30,967 nucleotides of DNA from Paraphysoderma sedebokerense. Taxonomy: Eukaryota > Blastocladiomycota > Physodermatomycetes > Physodermatales > Physodermataceae. The stretch spans positions 1-30,967 of the forward strand of contig JAHLJZ010000141.1 of assembly GCA_025602915.1 (NCBI GenBank), in the 5' to 3' direction. Position numbers and translations under genes: made by a program. The notes under the pieces are model-generated. The model searched no databases. It had not been told where the DNA came from and saw only the letters and a program-made list of their open reading frames with translations. Positions 20,245-30,393 of the stretch are shown here, in pieces (within the stretch, counting starts at the first letter, position 1; each line of letters opens with the position of its first letter).

Positions 20245-21678
20245 ATGAATCAACAGATTCGATACAAGAATGACATGCTACCAAGCAGTGAACGTAGCAG
20301 TTTTGGCGGGAAATCAATAAGGGAAGAACATTCTCGTGCCGATGCCAAATTCCAAACGAAATCGAAGTCCCAATATGCCATCCTATTCCGCAGTGTTTTG
20401 ATACTCAAGCGCTCATATCGCCTACTGCTGGTTCTGCTCGTGTTCATGATCATCTTTTTTTTCTCTTTTCGTGCTGTAAATCATGAAATCGAACCGCATG
20501 AACGATTTGGCATACTCTCGACAAACAAAGAACAAGGGAAGATTGAAGCATTCTTTCCATCCAAAAGAATTTCACCCCACTTCTTAAAAAAGAATCGAAA
20601 ACTTAGAATATTGTTTTTAACTCACCGTTACGAATACGTTTCTTTTATGGATCGATCATTTTACTTCCAATACGAAGCTGCTATGCGCCATCCATACGTG
20701 GAAGCAACGCTTTGGGGCCCTGGACTACCAGGCTACAATGCTAACAAGACCCTTTCCGAAAATATAATCGCAAAACATGACTTTATTTTCTATGACATCA
20801 TTTTCCTTTTCGGCCAATGTAAGAATACTGAGTTGAAGGCAATCAGTAATCAGGTTCTAGTTACGATTCGAGAATTTGAGTGCTATGATGGTCGATGCGG
20901 TAATTACATCGAATGGAACAACGCTTCCATTTTTCAGTTGGCGTACATGACAGATATGTCTCACTACAAACAACAATCTTCACGAAGGGTAATTAAACAC
21001 TCTCCCCATGGAGCTGATCCAAGGATCTTCTACAAATCGCCTAAAAGTCACCGAAATATAGAAGTTCTTCTGGCTGGTAGCACCTCTACATTATATCCTC
21101 TCAGAAGACGATGGAAAAAGCTTATTGATGAGGGCGGCATTCGGGGAACTATATTTCATCATAGTGGTTACTTCCCGATTTCCTTTAGCGAAATTAAGGT
21201 CGACGAGGATTGGTCTGAGAAAGAAGAAAGGTTCCTTCAGGACCGTCGGATTCAAGTTGAAAAGTATGCCGATGCCATGAAACGAAGCTTAATCTGTGTT
21301 ATGGACAGCTCGATCTACAGATACTCATTAATGAAATATGTGGAAGCGACGATGGCTGGATGTTTAATTATCGCCGATATACCATACGATAATCCAGATA
21401 TGTTCCGCCAGTTTGTGGTTGAAGTACATGAAGATGATTCGGATGAACTCTTGAAGCAAAAAGTGGAGTATTATCTGACACATCCCGAAGAACGGATAGC
21501 CAGAGTGTTGCGTGGCCAAAATTTAGTCCGGAGCTTTACCTGGGATGTGAGTATTGACCGCCTGATAGAAGCGGCAAATGACTTTAAAAAGGGAAATTAT
21601 GGCATTTATGCCAGTGGTCAATATATTAGAGGGTGTGCTTACAAGAATCCGACAGAGAAAAATCAATGGTGTTCTTAA
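20245..21678 (+). CDS. CgeB-like group-1 glycosyltransferase (Glyco_trans_1_2 type), type II membrane protein
   Basis: A single exon encodes 477 residues. A basic, Ser-rich cytosolic tail is followed by an anchor at about 59-77 (RLLLVLLVFMIIFFFSF) and a GT-B-like lumenal domain: RILFLTHRYEYVSF, ATLWGPGLPGYNANKTL, DIIFLFG, then VIKHSPHGADPRIFY, IEVLLAGSTSTLYPLRRRW, YADAMKRSLICVMDSS and RYSLMKYVEATMAGCLIIAD (358-377). The last is the E..A.GC..I.D(I/L)P signature of the spore-protein-CgeB-like glycosyltransferases, common in chytrids. It is the only full-length copy: codons from residue 290 onward are repeated downstream as part of the 3.7-kb duplication. Its 3' end faces the double-GT4 gene across 413 bp. 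Donor and acceptor are unknown. Confidence 0.88.
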   Translation: MNQQIRYKNDMLPSSERSSFGGKSIREEHSRADAKFQTKSKSQYAILFRSVLILKRSYRLLLVLLVFMIIFFFSFRAVNHEIEPHERFGILSTNKEQGKIEAFFPSKRISPHFLKKNRKLRILFLTHRYEYVSFMDRSFYFQYEAAMRHPYVEATLWGPGLPGYNANKTLSENIIAKHDFIFYDIIFLFGQCKNTELKAISNQVLVTIREFECYDGRCGNYIEWNNASIFQLAYMTDMSHYKQQSSRRVIKHSPHGADPRIFYKSPKSHRNIEVLLAGSTSTLYPLRRRWKKLIDEGGIRGTIFHHSGYFPISFSEIKVDEDWSEKEERFLQDRRIQVEKYADAMKRSLICVMDSSIYRYSLMKYVEATMAGCLIIADIPYDNPDMFRQFVVEVHEDDSDELLKQKVEYYLTHPEERIARVLRGQNLVRSFTWDVSIDRLIEAANDFKKGNYGIYASGQYIRGCAYKNPTEKNQWCS

Positions 21679-24600
21679 GTCAGATGTCTTCCTGATGGAT
21701 TGGGTTTAGGAATAGGTGAAAAATCTCTTTAAGTCATATTCACAAAGATCAGATGACAGTAATAAGTCCAGAATAATATATTTAATTGAACGATATACAT
21801 CCATTCGTCATGCTGTTCAAGCTTTTTTTTTGCAACAATTGCATAGGAGTGAAGAACACTCTCCAATTAAGGTGCTATTAATTTTGCTTCTGAATGGTTT
21901 GATTAAATTTATCCTGTAACATTTCAGCACACGCAGATGTTGTTGACCGATTGATTTGCATATCGTAATCTCACTTTCGAGTTAGAATCACACATACTTA
22001 TAAAAATTAATCACTGTACTGCATTCCCGGATATAATGGATTATGGTATATACTATATTATATTTACATATAGTATGATTACATTATTCTATTAATCGCT
22101 CTCCACAACCCTGATAAGGCTGTCTATGTGCCGCTCCAACATCTCTGACTTCAATGACTTCCTTCTCTGAGGATTCTTATGATAAAGTTTATAAGTCGCA
22201 CCTGGTGGAATATATTTCGGAATTTGGTTATCCTTGCGAACATCCTCGATAATAGTTTGGTGATCCAAACATCGGGTGAGGGCGTATTGAAAAGATTTGG
22301 TATCACTGGGTTCGAAGAAGAAAGATTTTCTGCTGTCAAAGAATTCTGTGAAGGCTGGAATGCGGGAGAGGATCAAGGGAACACGGGTACGCAAGTTCAT
22401 GTGCGGCCAAATTGAAAGTTTCAAAGTCTGAAGCAAAGACTGCTGCTCGAACTTTTCTTGACATCTGCACTAGATCTTTACGAGTAAGCGGATGGAGCAC
22501 GAATTGGAAATGGTGGGTGAGATTTCTTGGAATAAGACTTTGCAAGTATTGACTGGTTGATATTCTGCGTTTTAATAAGACTGTATCTGGACCAGCGAAT
22601 ATAAATCTCCCCCCTTTCAGTTTACTTGACTTCAAGAGAAGGTCTATAACACCGGATACAATAGTTTCCAATCCTTTTACCAATTGCATTCGACCGTAGA
22701 CTAAGAAGACAGGATGATCTGAAGAAACTTCTAATGTTATAGGATTTGTTGAATTGAGTAATTCCTCAAACGGGCGCAGAATTTGCATCATTGGTGGATG
22801 TGATAAAACCATATTATCATCATTGAGCCCATAAACTGTAGAGTAAAATCTTTTCATGAAGGTACTTTGACACCACAGGATATCAGCGGACTCCAAAGCG
22901 TATTGTTCTTGAAGATACATTAGCTTTCTTTCTGCGGTATGTTCTGCTATTGCATTTTCCGATTGATCAATGAGTTGTAGAGTTCCATGTAACCGCACAG
23001 TAATCAGAACCTTTGAAGTACATATTGATGACGAAGAAGTTCGTAGCATACGCCAGCATAATCGAAGCATTCGATAATATCAAAAGGATTTTGGCGATAT
23101 ATTAGATCCAATGCCCTAGCAAATATCCTTGATTTTGTCAAGAAAACTGATTTAGACTCTGATAATATTCCTGCCTGCCTCAGAACTGTCCCTGCATCGT
23201 AAACGGATAATCGGCTGTTTTTGTCAGTGACCTTCTGCACATAGTCGATATAATTTTTTGGCATAGCTTCATTCATATCCACTATCACTACCACATCATG
23301 GCCTGCTTCCAGTAATTCGACAACCAAGCCACTGATCACGACACCTGCTCCTCCGCCAAATGTGCTGATAGGATAAAGTTCGTACGTCACGAAGACAACT
23401 GTTGGCTTCACTTCTTTGAATCGCTGAATATCAACAGGTGGGACACTGACATTCAAGAGGACTGAAGGAAGGCTTGGAAGAGCGGTTTGCGGCATGCCTT
23501 GAATGAAAATTTTCCATTCACGTGATGCCTTAAAATATAGCCAAGGCACTAGTTGTCGCACTCGTCTGGAGATAAAATCATAATTTTCGAGAACTTTACT
23601 TACTTTACCCGCAATGAGGTCTGGTGTATCAAGTTCATTGACCACTAAAAACTCTTCTAGTATTTTGTCTTCTGAATAAATTGCGGAGGTAGCACTGGTC
23701 AAAGCTGGTATGCCAGCGCTTATACTTTCTGTAACCATCATCGGGAAACATTCGGTTAAAGAAATGTACATATTGACATTCATTGAGAGAAGAAGTCGAA
23801 TAAAAACATTGTGTTCGAGGAAGGAACCATGTTGTATGATAGGGGAGGTACAATGACGCAGGTACGGTAATTCCGGTTTCTCCAATACATGAATCACAAC
23901 ATTTGATAGGCTACACAATGCTAAGATTTGAGTTGGAACATTCTTATGTACCATGGATGAGCCGAATACGCCAATATGGTATTTCTTTCGTGAGAGCCGT
24001 GCCTTGTGACTGGGAAGAGTAAGGAATTTGTTGGGAAAGTTCCACACCTCGTAAGCTGGCACACCCAGCGACGTAAACGTCTGACCAAAACCAACCTTTA
24101 CCACTGCAATTCGATTGATAATCCTTCTTTTTTAGGCATCAATCATCTGGTCAACTAGTCCTGCCTCCTGAGGATGAAAAACTTGAGATGGCGACCCATG
24201 ATAAATAACCGCCGTTTTCAATCTAGGCATATATGCTTTAAGTTTTCCCAAAAACTGGATGATACTTGGTGGTATGCCGTTGACGATTAGAAGTTCGAGC
24301 GGAAGTTGACGTAGAAAATGCACCAACAGTTTCTCATGTTTCGTTGATACCACTCCTGGCAATTCCAGCACTGGGATTCCCTGACCATAAGTTGCTTCTC
24401 GAATTCCATGCCACTGAGGATGACAAATATTAATTATCTTTGGCCTCAGTTGAATTAAATTATTCGGTGATACTTCGCTGCTCCTTACAGCAAATCCTCC
24501 GAACGAAAACTGACTCATTAGTGCAGAGTTTGAAGGGGCCCATCCCACGGCGGGTAGCAGGTTGGCTGCTGTATCGAAGACCAAGTGCTGAAAATCGAAA

Positions 24601-24836
24601 ATGTCGACATCTACTAGTTCGGGATGCGAATTATTGGCCGGTTCTTCTTGAATAGGTGCTGTGTAGTTCTCTTGCGCAGCAATAGTAATCGTTGGGGCTT
24701 GGGTACAAGAATCGGGACCGCAATTGTCGAATATCAGAAACGTAAGGAGCCAGCACGCCAAAGCGATTACTATAAATGCCCGGCGTTTACGCAAATTAAC
24801 TGGAGAGGCGTATCTGTGGAACGGAAATTTCATTTG
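21112..24836. repeat. Tandem 3,723-bp direct repeat, copy 1
   Basis: Everything from TGGAAAAAGCTTATTG at 21112 recurs 3,723 bp further on. Every landmark compared is at a constant offset, and all conceptual translations in both strands are the same in the two copies, so no indel is present and no substitution was seen. The unit holds the last 188 codons of the CgeB-like gene, the 413-bp spacer and the whole double-GT4 gene up to its start codon. Confidence 0.97.
22092..24833 (-). pseudogene. Double-GT4 glycosyltransferase gene, disrupted, copy A (upstream region replaced)
   Basis: This is a 2.74-kb reading region without introns, equivalent to about 913 residues: signal anchor (FIVIALACWLLTFLIF), a first GT-B module (IGVFGSSMVHKNVPTQILAL, SLTECFPMMVTESISAGIPA), then a second GT4/GT5-like module (TVVFVTYELYPISTFGGGAG, VRLHGTLQLID, FLVYGRMQLVKGLETIV, FASDFETFNLAAHE). 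It is interrupted by an in-frame TAA after VDQMIDA (24132-24134), a frameshift at about 23010-23030 between YELLRHQ and VLITVRLHG, and a second, compensating frameshift at about 22395 between AAHELAY and TRVPLILS. No intron removes them; a 41-nt GTATGC...AAAG excision at the first frameshift is in phase but would delete conserved VCYELLR. Copy A also lost its natural 5' flank, because the duplication junction lies 1-3 bp from its ATG. All changes are shared with copy B. Confidence 0.8.
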
Positions 24837-25401
24837 GAAAAAGCTTATTGATGAGGGCGGCATTCGGGGAACTATATTTCATCATAGTGGTTACTTCCCG
24901 ATTTCCTTTAGCGAAATTAAGGTCGACGAGGATTGGTCTGAGAAAGAAGAAAGGTTCCTTCAGGACCGTCGGATTCAAGTTGAAAAGTATGCCGATGCCA
25001 TGAAACGAAGCTTAATCTGTGTTATGGACAGCTCGATCTACAGATACTCATTAATGAAATATGTGGAAGCGACGATGGCTGGATGTTTAATTATCGCCGA
25101 TATACCATACGATAATCCAGATATGTTCCGCCAGTTTGTGGTTGAAGTACATGAAGATGATTCGGATGAACTCTTGAAGCAAAAAGTGGAGTATTATCTG
25201 ACACATCCCGAAGAACGGATAGCCAGAGTGTTGCGTGGCCAAAATTTAGTCCGGAGCTTTACCTGGGATGTGAGTATTGACCGCCTGATAGAAGCGGCAA
25301 ATGACTTTAAAAAGGGAAATTATGGCATTTATGCCAGTGGTCAATATATTAGAGGGTGTGCTTACAAGAATCCGACAGAGAAAAATCAATGGTGTTCTTA
25401 A
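24724..25401 (+). pseudogene. 5'-truncated copy of the CgeB-like glycosyltransferase gene
   Basis: From about 24835 to 25401 the sequence repeats codons 290-477 of the CgeB-like gene exactly. The 37 codons in front of it (from 24724) are antisense sequence of the double-GT4 anchor exon and happen to leave the frame open, so a 225-codon chimeric frame exists. It lacks the membrane anchor and the N-terminal GT-B half, so it should be non-functional even if transcribed. No promoter of its own is evident. Confidence 0.88.
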
Positions 25402-25814
25402 GTCAGATGTCTTCCTGATGGATTGGGTTTAGGAATAGGTGAAAAATCTCTTTAAGTCATATTCACAAAGATCAGATGACAGTAATAAGTCCAGAATAAT
25501 ATATTTAATTGAACGATATACATCCATTCGTCATGCTGTTCAAGCTTTTTTTTTGCAACAATTGCATAGGAGTGAAGAACACTCTCCAATTAAGGTGCTA
25601 TTAATTTTGCTTCTGAATGGTTTGATTAAATTTATCCTGTAACATTTCAGCACACGCAGATGTTGTTGACCGATTGATTTGCATATCGTAATCTCACTTT
25701 CGAGTTAGAATCACACATACTTATAAAAATTAATCACTGTACTGCATTCCCGGATATAATGGATTATGGTATATACTATATTATATTTACATATAGTATG
25801 ATTACATTATTCTA
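25402..25814. other. Convergent spacer, second copy (first copy at 21679-22091)
   Basis: This AT-rich 413-bp sequence lies between the stops of the CgeB-like and double-GT4 reading frames. A 67-codon frame at its start is conserved in the two copies only because the DNA is the same. No gene is seen. Confidence 0.5.
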
Positions 25815-28556
25815 TTAATCGCTCTCCACAACCCTGATAAGGCTGTCTATGTGCCGCTCCAACATCTCTGACTTCAATGACTTCCTTCTCTGAGGATTCT
25901 TATGATAAAGTTTATAAGTCGCACCTGGTGGAATATATTTCGGAATTTGGTTATCCTTGCGAACATCCTCGATAATAGTTTGGTGATCCAAACATCGGGT
26001 GAGGGCGTATTGAAAAGATTTGGTATCACTGGGTTCGAAGAAGAAAGATTTTCTGCTGTCAAAGAATTCTGTGAAGGCTGGAATGCGGGAGAGGATCAAG
26101 GGAACACGGGTACGCAAGTTCATGTGCGGCCAAATTGAAAGTTTCAAAGTCTGAAGCAAAGACTGCTGCTCGAACTTTTCTTGACATCTGCACTAGATCT
26201 TTACGAGTAAGCGGATGGAGCACGAATTGGAAATGGTGGGTGAGATTTCTTGGAATAAGACTTTGCAAGTATTGACTGGTTGATATTCTGCGTTTTAATA
26301 AGACTGTATCTGGACCAGCGAATATAAATCTCCCCCCTTTCAGTTTACTTGACTTCAAGAGAAGGTCTATAACACCGGATACAATAGTTTCCAATCCTTT
26401 TACCAATTGCATTCGACCGTAGACTAAGAAGACAGGATGATCTGAAGAAACTTCTAATGTTATAGGATTTGTTGAATTGAGTAATTCCTCAAACGGGCGC
26501 AGAATTTGCATCATTGGTGGATGTGATAAAACCATATTATCATCATTGAGCCCATAAACTGTAGAGTAAAATCTTTTCATGAAGGTACTTTGACACCACA
26601 GGATATCAGCGGACTCCAAAGCGTATTGTTCTTGAAGATACATTAGCTTTCTTTCTGCGGTATGTTCTGCTATTGCATTTTCCGATTGATCAATGAGTTG
26701 TAGAGTTCCATGTAACCGCACAGTAATCAGAACCTTTGAAGTACATATTGATGACGAAGAAGTTCGTAGCATACGCCAGCATAATCGAAGCATTCGATAA
26801 TATCAAAAGGATTTTGGCGATATATTAGATCCAATGCCCTAGCAAATATCCTTGATTTTGTCAAGAAAACTGATTTAGACTCTGATAATATTCCTGCCTG
26901 CCTCAGAACTGTCCCTGCATCGTAAACGGATAATCGGCTGTTTTTGTCAGTGACCTTCTGCACATAGTCGATATAATTTTTTGGCATAGCTTCATTCATA
27001 TCCACTATCACTACCACATCATGGCCTGCTTCCAGTAATTCGACAACCAAGCCACTGATCACGACACCTGCTCCTCCGCCAAATGTGCTGATAGGATAAA
27101 GTTCGTACGTCACGAAGACAACTGTTGGCTTCACTTCTTTGAATCGCTGAATATCAACAGGTGGGACACTGACATTCAAGAGGACTGAAGGAAGGCTTGG
27201 AAGAGCGGTTTGCGGCATGCCTTGAATGAAAATTTTCCATTCACGTGATGCCTTAAAATATAGCCAAGGCACTAGTTGTCGCACTCGTCTGGAGATAAAA
27301 TCATAATTTTCGAGAACTTTACTTACTTTACCCGCAATGAGGTCTGGTGTATCAAGTTCATTGACCACTAAAAACTCTTCTAGTATTTTGTCTTCTGAAT
27401 AAATTGCGGAGGTAGCACTGGTCAAAGCTGGTATGCCAGCGCTTATACTTTCTGTAACCATCATCGGGAAACATTCGGTTAAAGAAATGTACATATTGAC
27501 ATTCATTGAGAGAAGAAGTCGAATAAAAACATTGTGTTCGAGGAAGGAACCATGTTGTATGATAGGGGAGGTACAATGACGCAGGTACGGTAATTCCGGT
27601 TTCTCCAATACATGAATCACAACATTTGATAGGCTACACAATGCTAAGATTTGAGTTGGAACATTCTTATGTACCATGGATGAGCCGAATACGCCAATAT
27701 GGTATTTCTTTCGTGAGAGCCGTGCCTTGTGACTGGGAAGAGTAAGGAATTTGTTGGGAAAGTTCCACACCTCGTAAGCTGGCACACCCAGCGACGTAAA
27801 CGTCTGACCAAAACCAACCTTTACCACTGCAATTCGATTGATAATCCTTCTTTTTTAGGCATCAATCATCTGGTCAACTAGTCCTGCCTCCTGAGGATGA
27901 AAAACTTGAGATGGCGACCCATGATAAATAACCGCCGTTTTCAATCTAGGCATATATGCTTTAAGTTTTCCCAAAAACTGGATGATACTTGGTGGTATGC
28001 CGTTGACGATTAGAAGTTCGAGCGGAAGTTGACGTAGAAAATGCACCAACAGTTTCTCATGTTTCGTTGATACCACTCCTGGCAATTCCAGCACTGGGAT
28101 TCCCTGACCATAAGTTGCTTCTCGAATTCCATGCCACTGAGGATGACAAATATTAATTATCTTTGGCCTCAGTTGAATTAAATTATTCGGTGATACTTCG
28201 CTGCTCCTTACAGCAAATCCTCCGAACGAAAACTGACTCATTAGTGCAGAGTTTGAAGGGGCCCATCCCACGGCGGGTAGCAGGTTGGCTGCTGTATCGA
28301 AGACCAAGTGCTGAAAATCGAAAATGTCGACATCTACTAGTTCGGGATGCGAATTATTGGCCGGTTCTTCTTGAATAGGTGCTGTGTAGTTCTCTTGCGC
28401 AGCAATAGTAATCGTTGGGGCTTGGGTACAAGAATCGGGACCGCAATTGTCGAATATCAGAAACGTAAGGAGCCAGCACGCCAAAGCGATTACTATAAAT
28501 GCCCGGCGTTTACGCAAATTAACTGGAGAGGCGTATCTGTGGAACGGAAATTTCAT
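25815..28556 (-). pseudogene. Double-GT4 glycosyltransferase gene, disrupted, copy B (natural upstream region kept)
   Basis: Sequence and lesions are the same as in copy A: the in-frame TAA at 27855-27857 and frameshifts at about 26735-26755 and 26118. This copy keeps unique upstream sequence beyond its ATG at 28556, so it is the original locus and any remaining transcription should start here. Upstream lies a 12-bp inverted repeat (28702-28713 and 28781-28792). The two GT-B modules in one anchored chain recall bifunctional polysaccharide synthases, though this is inference. Because the flanks of each lesion are well conserved, either the gene decayed recently or the underlying sequence has errors copied into both units. 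Confidence 0.8.
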
Positions 28557-29679
28557 TTGTATGGTGATATAAAATTAATACAGACGGAATACGAGTGGAG
28601 GAAGGCAAAATCTTGGATACAGCCGTTGAAGGCCATGTCGTTGTTGTTTCCCGAGATTGGGAGAGCCTATAGATGGCTTCTCTGTTCTCAGTCCGCACAA
28701 ACTGACCGCTGTATCCCATTTAGATCCAGACAATTCCATATATTGTATTTAGACCGGCACAGAGTCTGAGAGTACAGCCGTACAGCGGTCAGCGGTGGTG
28801 CAGCCTTGCTCATGTCCACTCTCATGTCCATAATAGCTTGTCAAAGCGGGAGACAGGTAGATGGGCAGTAGATTCACTATAATGAGCAATCTGTCTGTAT
28901 CAACTTAGTATAACCACTTTTACAATTAAAGTCCTACCGCGACACTTCATGGCCAAAGTTGATGGTTTGGTTATGAAATGAAAAATCAAGTGACGTTACG
29001 CTTATAATTCCAACATAGTGTTGGGCCCATGACAGGGAATATCGCACTCCAGGCCGAATGGCTTCGTGCGTTGTGTGGCAATGTTGGAAAACCGCCGTTT
29101 GGTGTTATCTCGCAAGTCGACAGTCAATCAGCTGAGCTTGAATTATCACATCAATCAACATGTCTCACTAGCTATACTTAATTCAATTTTCAAATGCGGT
29201 GGCCCAACTTCCGCCCAAGGGGGATACATCTTCCACAGTGTATGTGCAACAGTGCAGGTGCAAATTTGCGACGAGGGATTCCCAAAACTATAGCAGTATC
29301 ATTGAAACATTTTTCGGATCATTTTACAGGAATATAGAACAAAGCACATTGATGTCTGGAGTGTGTCCTGCCGTCGAACTTCCACGATACAGTCGACCGG
29401 ATGATAGTGCCACTTCCACATTCACATCGGACCCTGAAAGAGCAATGTTGGGAAGAAGCATTGTATTGCACACGTACACTTTTCGAATGGCAAGGGAAAA
29501 TTTGACTAAAATTAGGTTGAAAATTTGGTTGATTCATAATTCAATTGTGTACGATAGCAGGCGTGCGTGCGAGTCGTCAGCAAAAAGTCCGCGTTTGGGC
29601 CGCGCATCAGCTGTTGTTTACATCTCAAACAATCGACCTCCTCTCTTGTCGCATCCATCTTTATACACATACATTGACC
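28557..29679. other. Upstream region of double-GT4 copy B and intergenic sequence
   Basis: It contains the perfect 12-bp inverted repeat described separately. A 165-codon plus-strand frame (29199-29696) is longer than most chance frames here but shows no hydrophobic anchor, no acidic transferase motif and no family resemblance, so I do not call it a gene. Confidence 0.4.
28702..28792. promoter_or_regulatory. 12-bp perfect inverted repeat upstream of double-GT4 copy B
   Basis: CTGACCGCTGTA (28702-28713) and TACAGCGGTCAG (28781-28792) are exact reverse complements separated by 67 bp, starting 145 bp upstream of the ATG at 28556. It could be paired regulator sites or the ends of a small element. 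The function is not known. Confidence 0.5.
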
Positions 29680-29859
29680 ATGAAACTCTTTGCTAAACGG
29701 CTACAAATATTGAGGTATAGTGTCTCGGCTTCCTTGGGTATTAGTGTTTTTTACTCTTTGTTGTTGACATTCCATCTGGATTGCGTCCGCCATTCTAGCA
29801 CGACTGTCGTCTCATTCGCATTAATACATCCGATGCCTTCTTTCTCCGTCTATTTCTAA
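29680..29859 (+). CDS. Possible 5' exon encoding a signal anchor; rest of gene unresolved
   Basis: An ATG at 29680 opens a 59-codon frame beginning MKLFAKRLQILRYSVSASLG and continuing with a hydrophobic stretch (ISVFYSLLLTF). This short basic tail plus one helix is how most of the anchored transferases in this window begin. A pyrimidine-rich leader precedes it. No convincing donor links it to a catalytic exon, and no transferase motif follows before the window ends. It may be the start of another anchored enzyme, a remnant, or chance. Confidence 0.3.
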   Translation: MKLFAKRLQILRYSVSASLGISVFYSLLLTFHLDCVRHSSTTVVSFALIHPMPSFSVYF

Positions 29860-29869
29860 TTGTTTGAGA

Positions 29870-30393
29870 TTTCGTGGTTGACTCTGCAATAGCAATGCAA
29901 ACAAAATACGACGAGTTGCCAGGGCAAGGAGTTCTCGTTTACTCTCGATCTGCTTTGACTGTGTTTTGGATATTACCTGTTGTGGAGCACAACTATGAGG
30001 TTCTGAATACGGCGATCAGCAGATTCGCTGCTTTACCTATTCTTTTATTTTCAATTCTGTACTGGCGCTTTTGCTTACATTTTGGTTCTAATTTTTTTGA
30101 CTACGATTCCAACGACAACCTGCCATATAGCTTTCGTGGTTGACTCTGCAAGAGCAATGCAAACAAAATACGACGAGTTGCCAGGGCAAGGAGTTCTCGT
30201 TTACTCTCGATCTGCTTTGACTGTATTTTGATTGTATTACCTGTTGTGGAGCACAACTATGAGAGTCTCCACAAAGTGATTGTCGGATTCAATGTTTTAC
30301 ATATTCTTTACTTTTCATTTGGTACTTGTTGTTGTTTACGTTCTTTTGGTCATAATTTCCTTCAAAACTCCCAACCTCTTCGTCTCCCTATCA
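29870..30393 (+). repeat. Two-copy 262-bp direct repeat with coding-like content
   Basis: Copy 1 starts near 29871 and copy 2 near 30133. The first roughly 100 bp differ at only one or two positions; similarity then falls away but is still visible through about 30080/30345. Copy 1 is open for 89 codons and reads VDSAIAMQTKYDELPGQGVL, VYSRSALTVF and WILPVVEHNYEVLN; copy 2 has a stop after the equivalent of LTVF and continues in another frame as IVLPVVEHNYESLHKVIVGF. The LPVVEHNYE segment looks like the opening strand of a transferase domain, but I cannot name a family. It could be a duplicated, partly decayed exon. Confidence 0.55.

Larger units (their letters stand above)
24835..28559. repeat. 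Tandem 3,723-bp direct repeat, copy 2
   Basis: This is the second unit. At its left end CATTTG (end of the double-GT4 5' region) runs straight into GGAAAAAGC (inside the CgeB-like gene). The shared dinucleotide TG is the only homology at the joint. The right end leaves the repeat after CATTTG at 28559 and enters unique sequence. Confidence 0.97.

Noticed and set aside
21716-21919. 67-codon open frame found in both duplicated units
   Set aside because: The two copies match only because the whole unit is duplicated; it lies in a 3' spacer and has no family features.
26735-26777. Possible 41-nt intron in the double-GT4 gene (GTATGC to AAAG)
   Set aside because: It is in phase, but it is shorter than any other intron here, and it would delete VCYELLR, which fits the GT4 pattern. 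The other two lesions would remain.
27844-27860. Stop-codon reassignment or programmed slippage at TAAAAAAG in the double-GT4 gene
   Set aside because: All other genes here use TAA, TAG and TGA as normal stops, and the A-rich run lies after the stop, so slippage there could not bypass it.
29199-29696. 165-codon plus-strand open frame
   Set aside because: It has no membrane segment, no acidic motif and no resemblance to a known family, and composition looks random. Its end overlaps, in another frame, the possible anchor exon at 29680.
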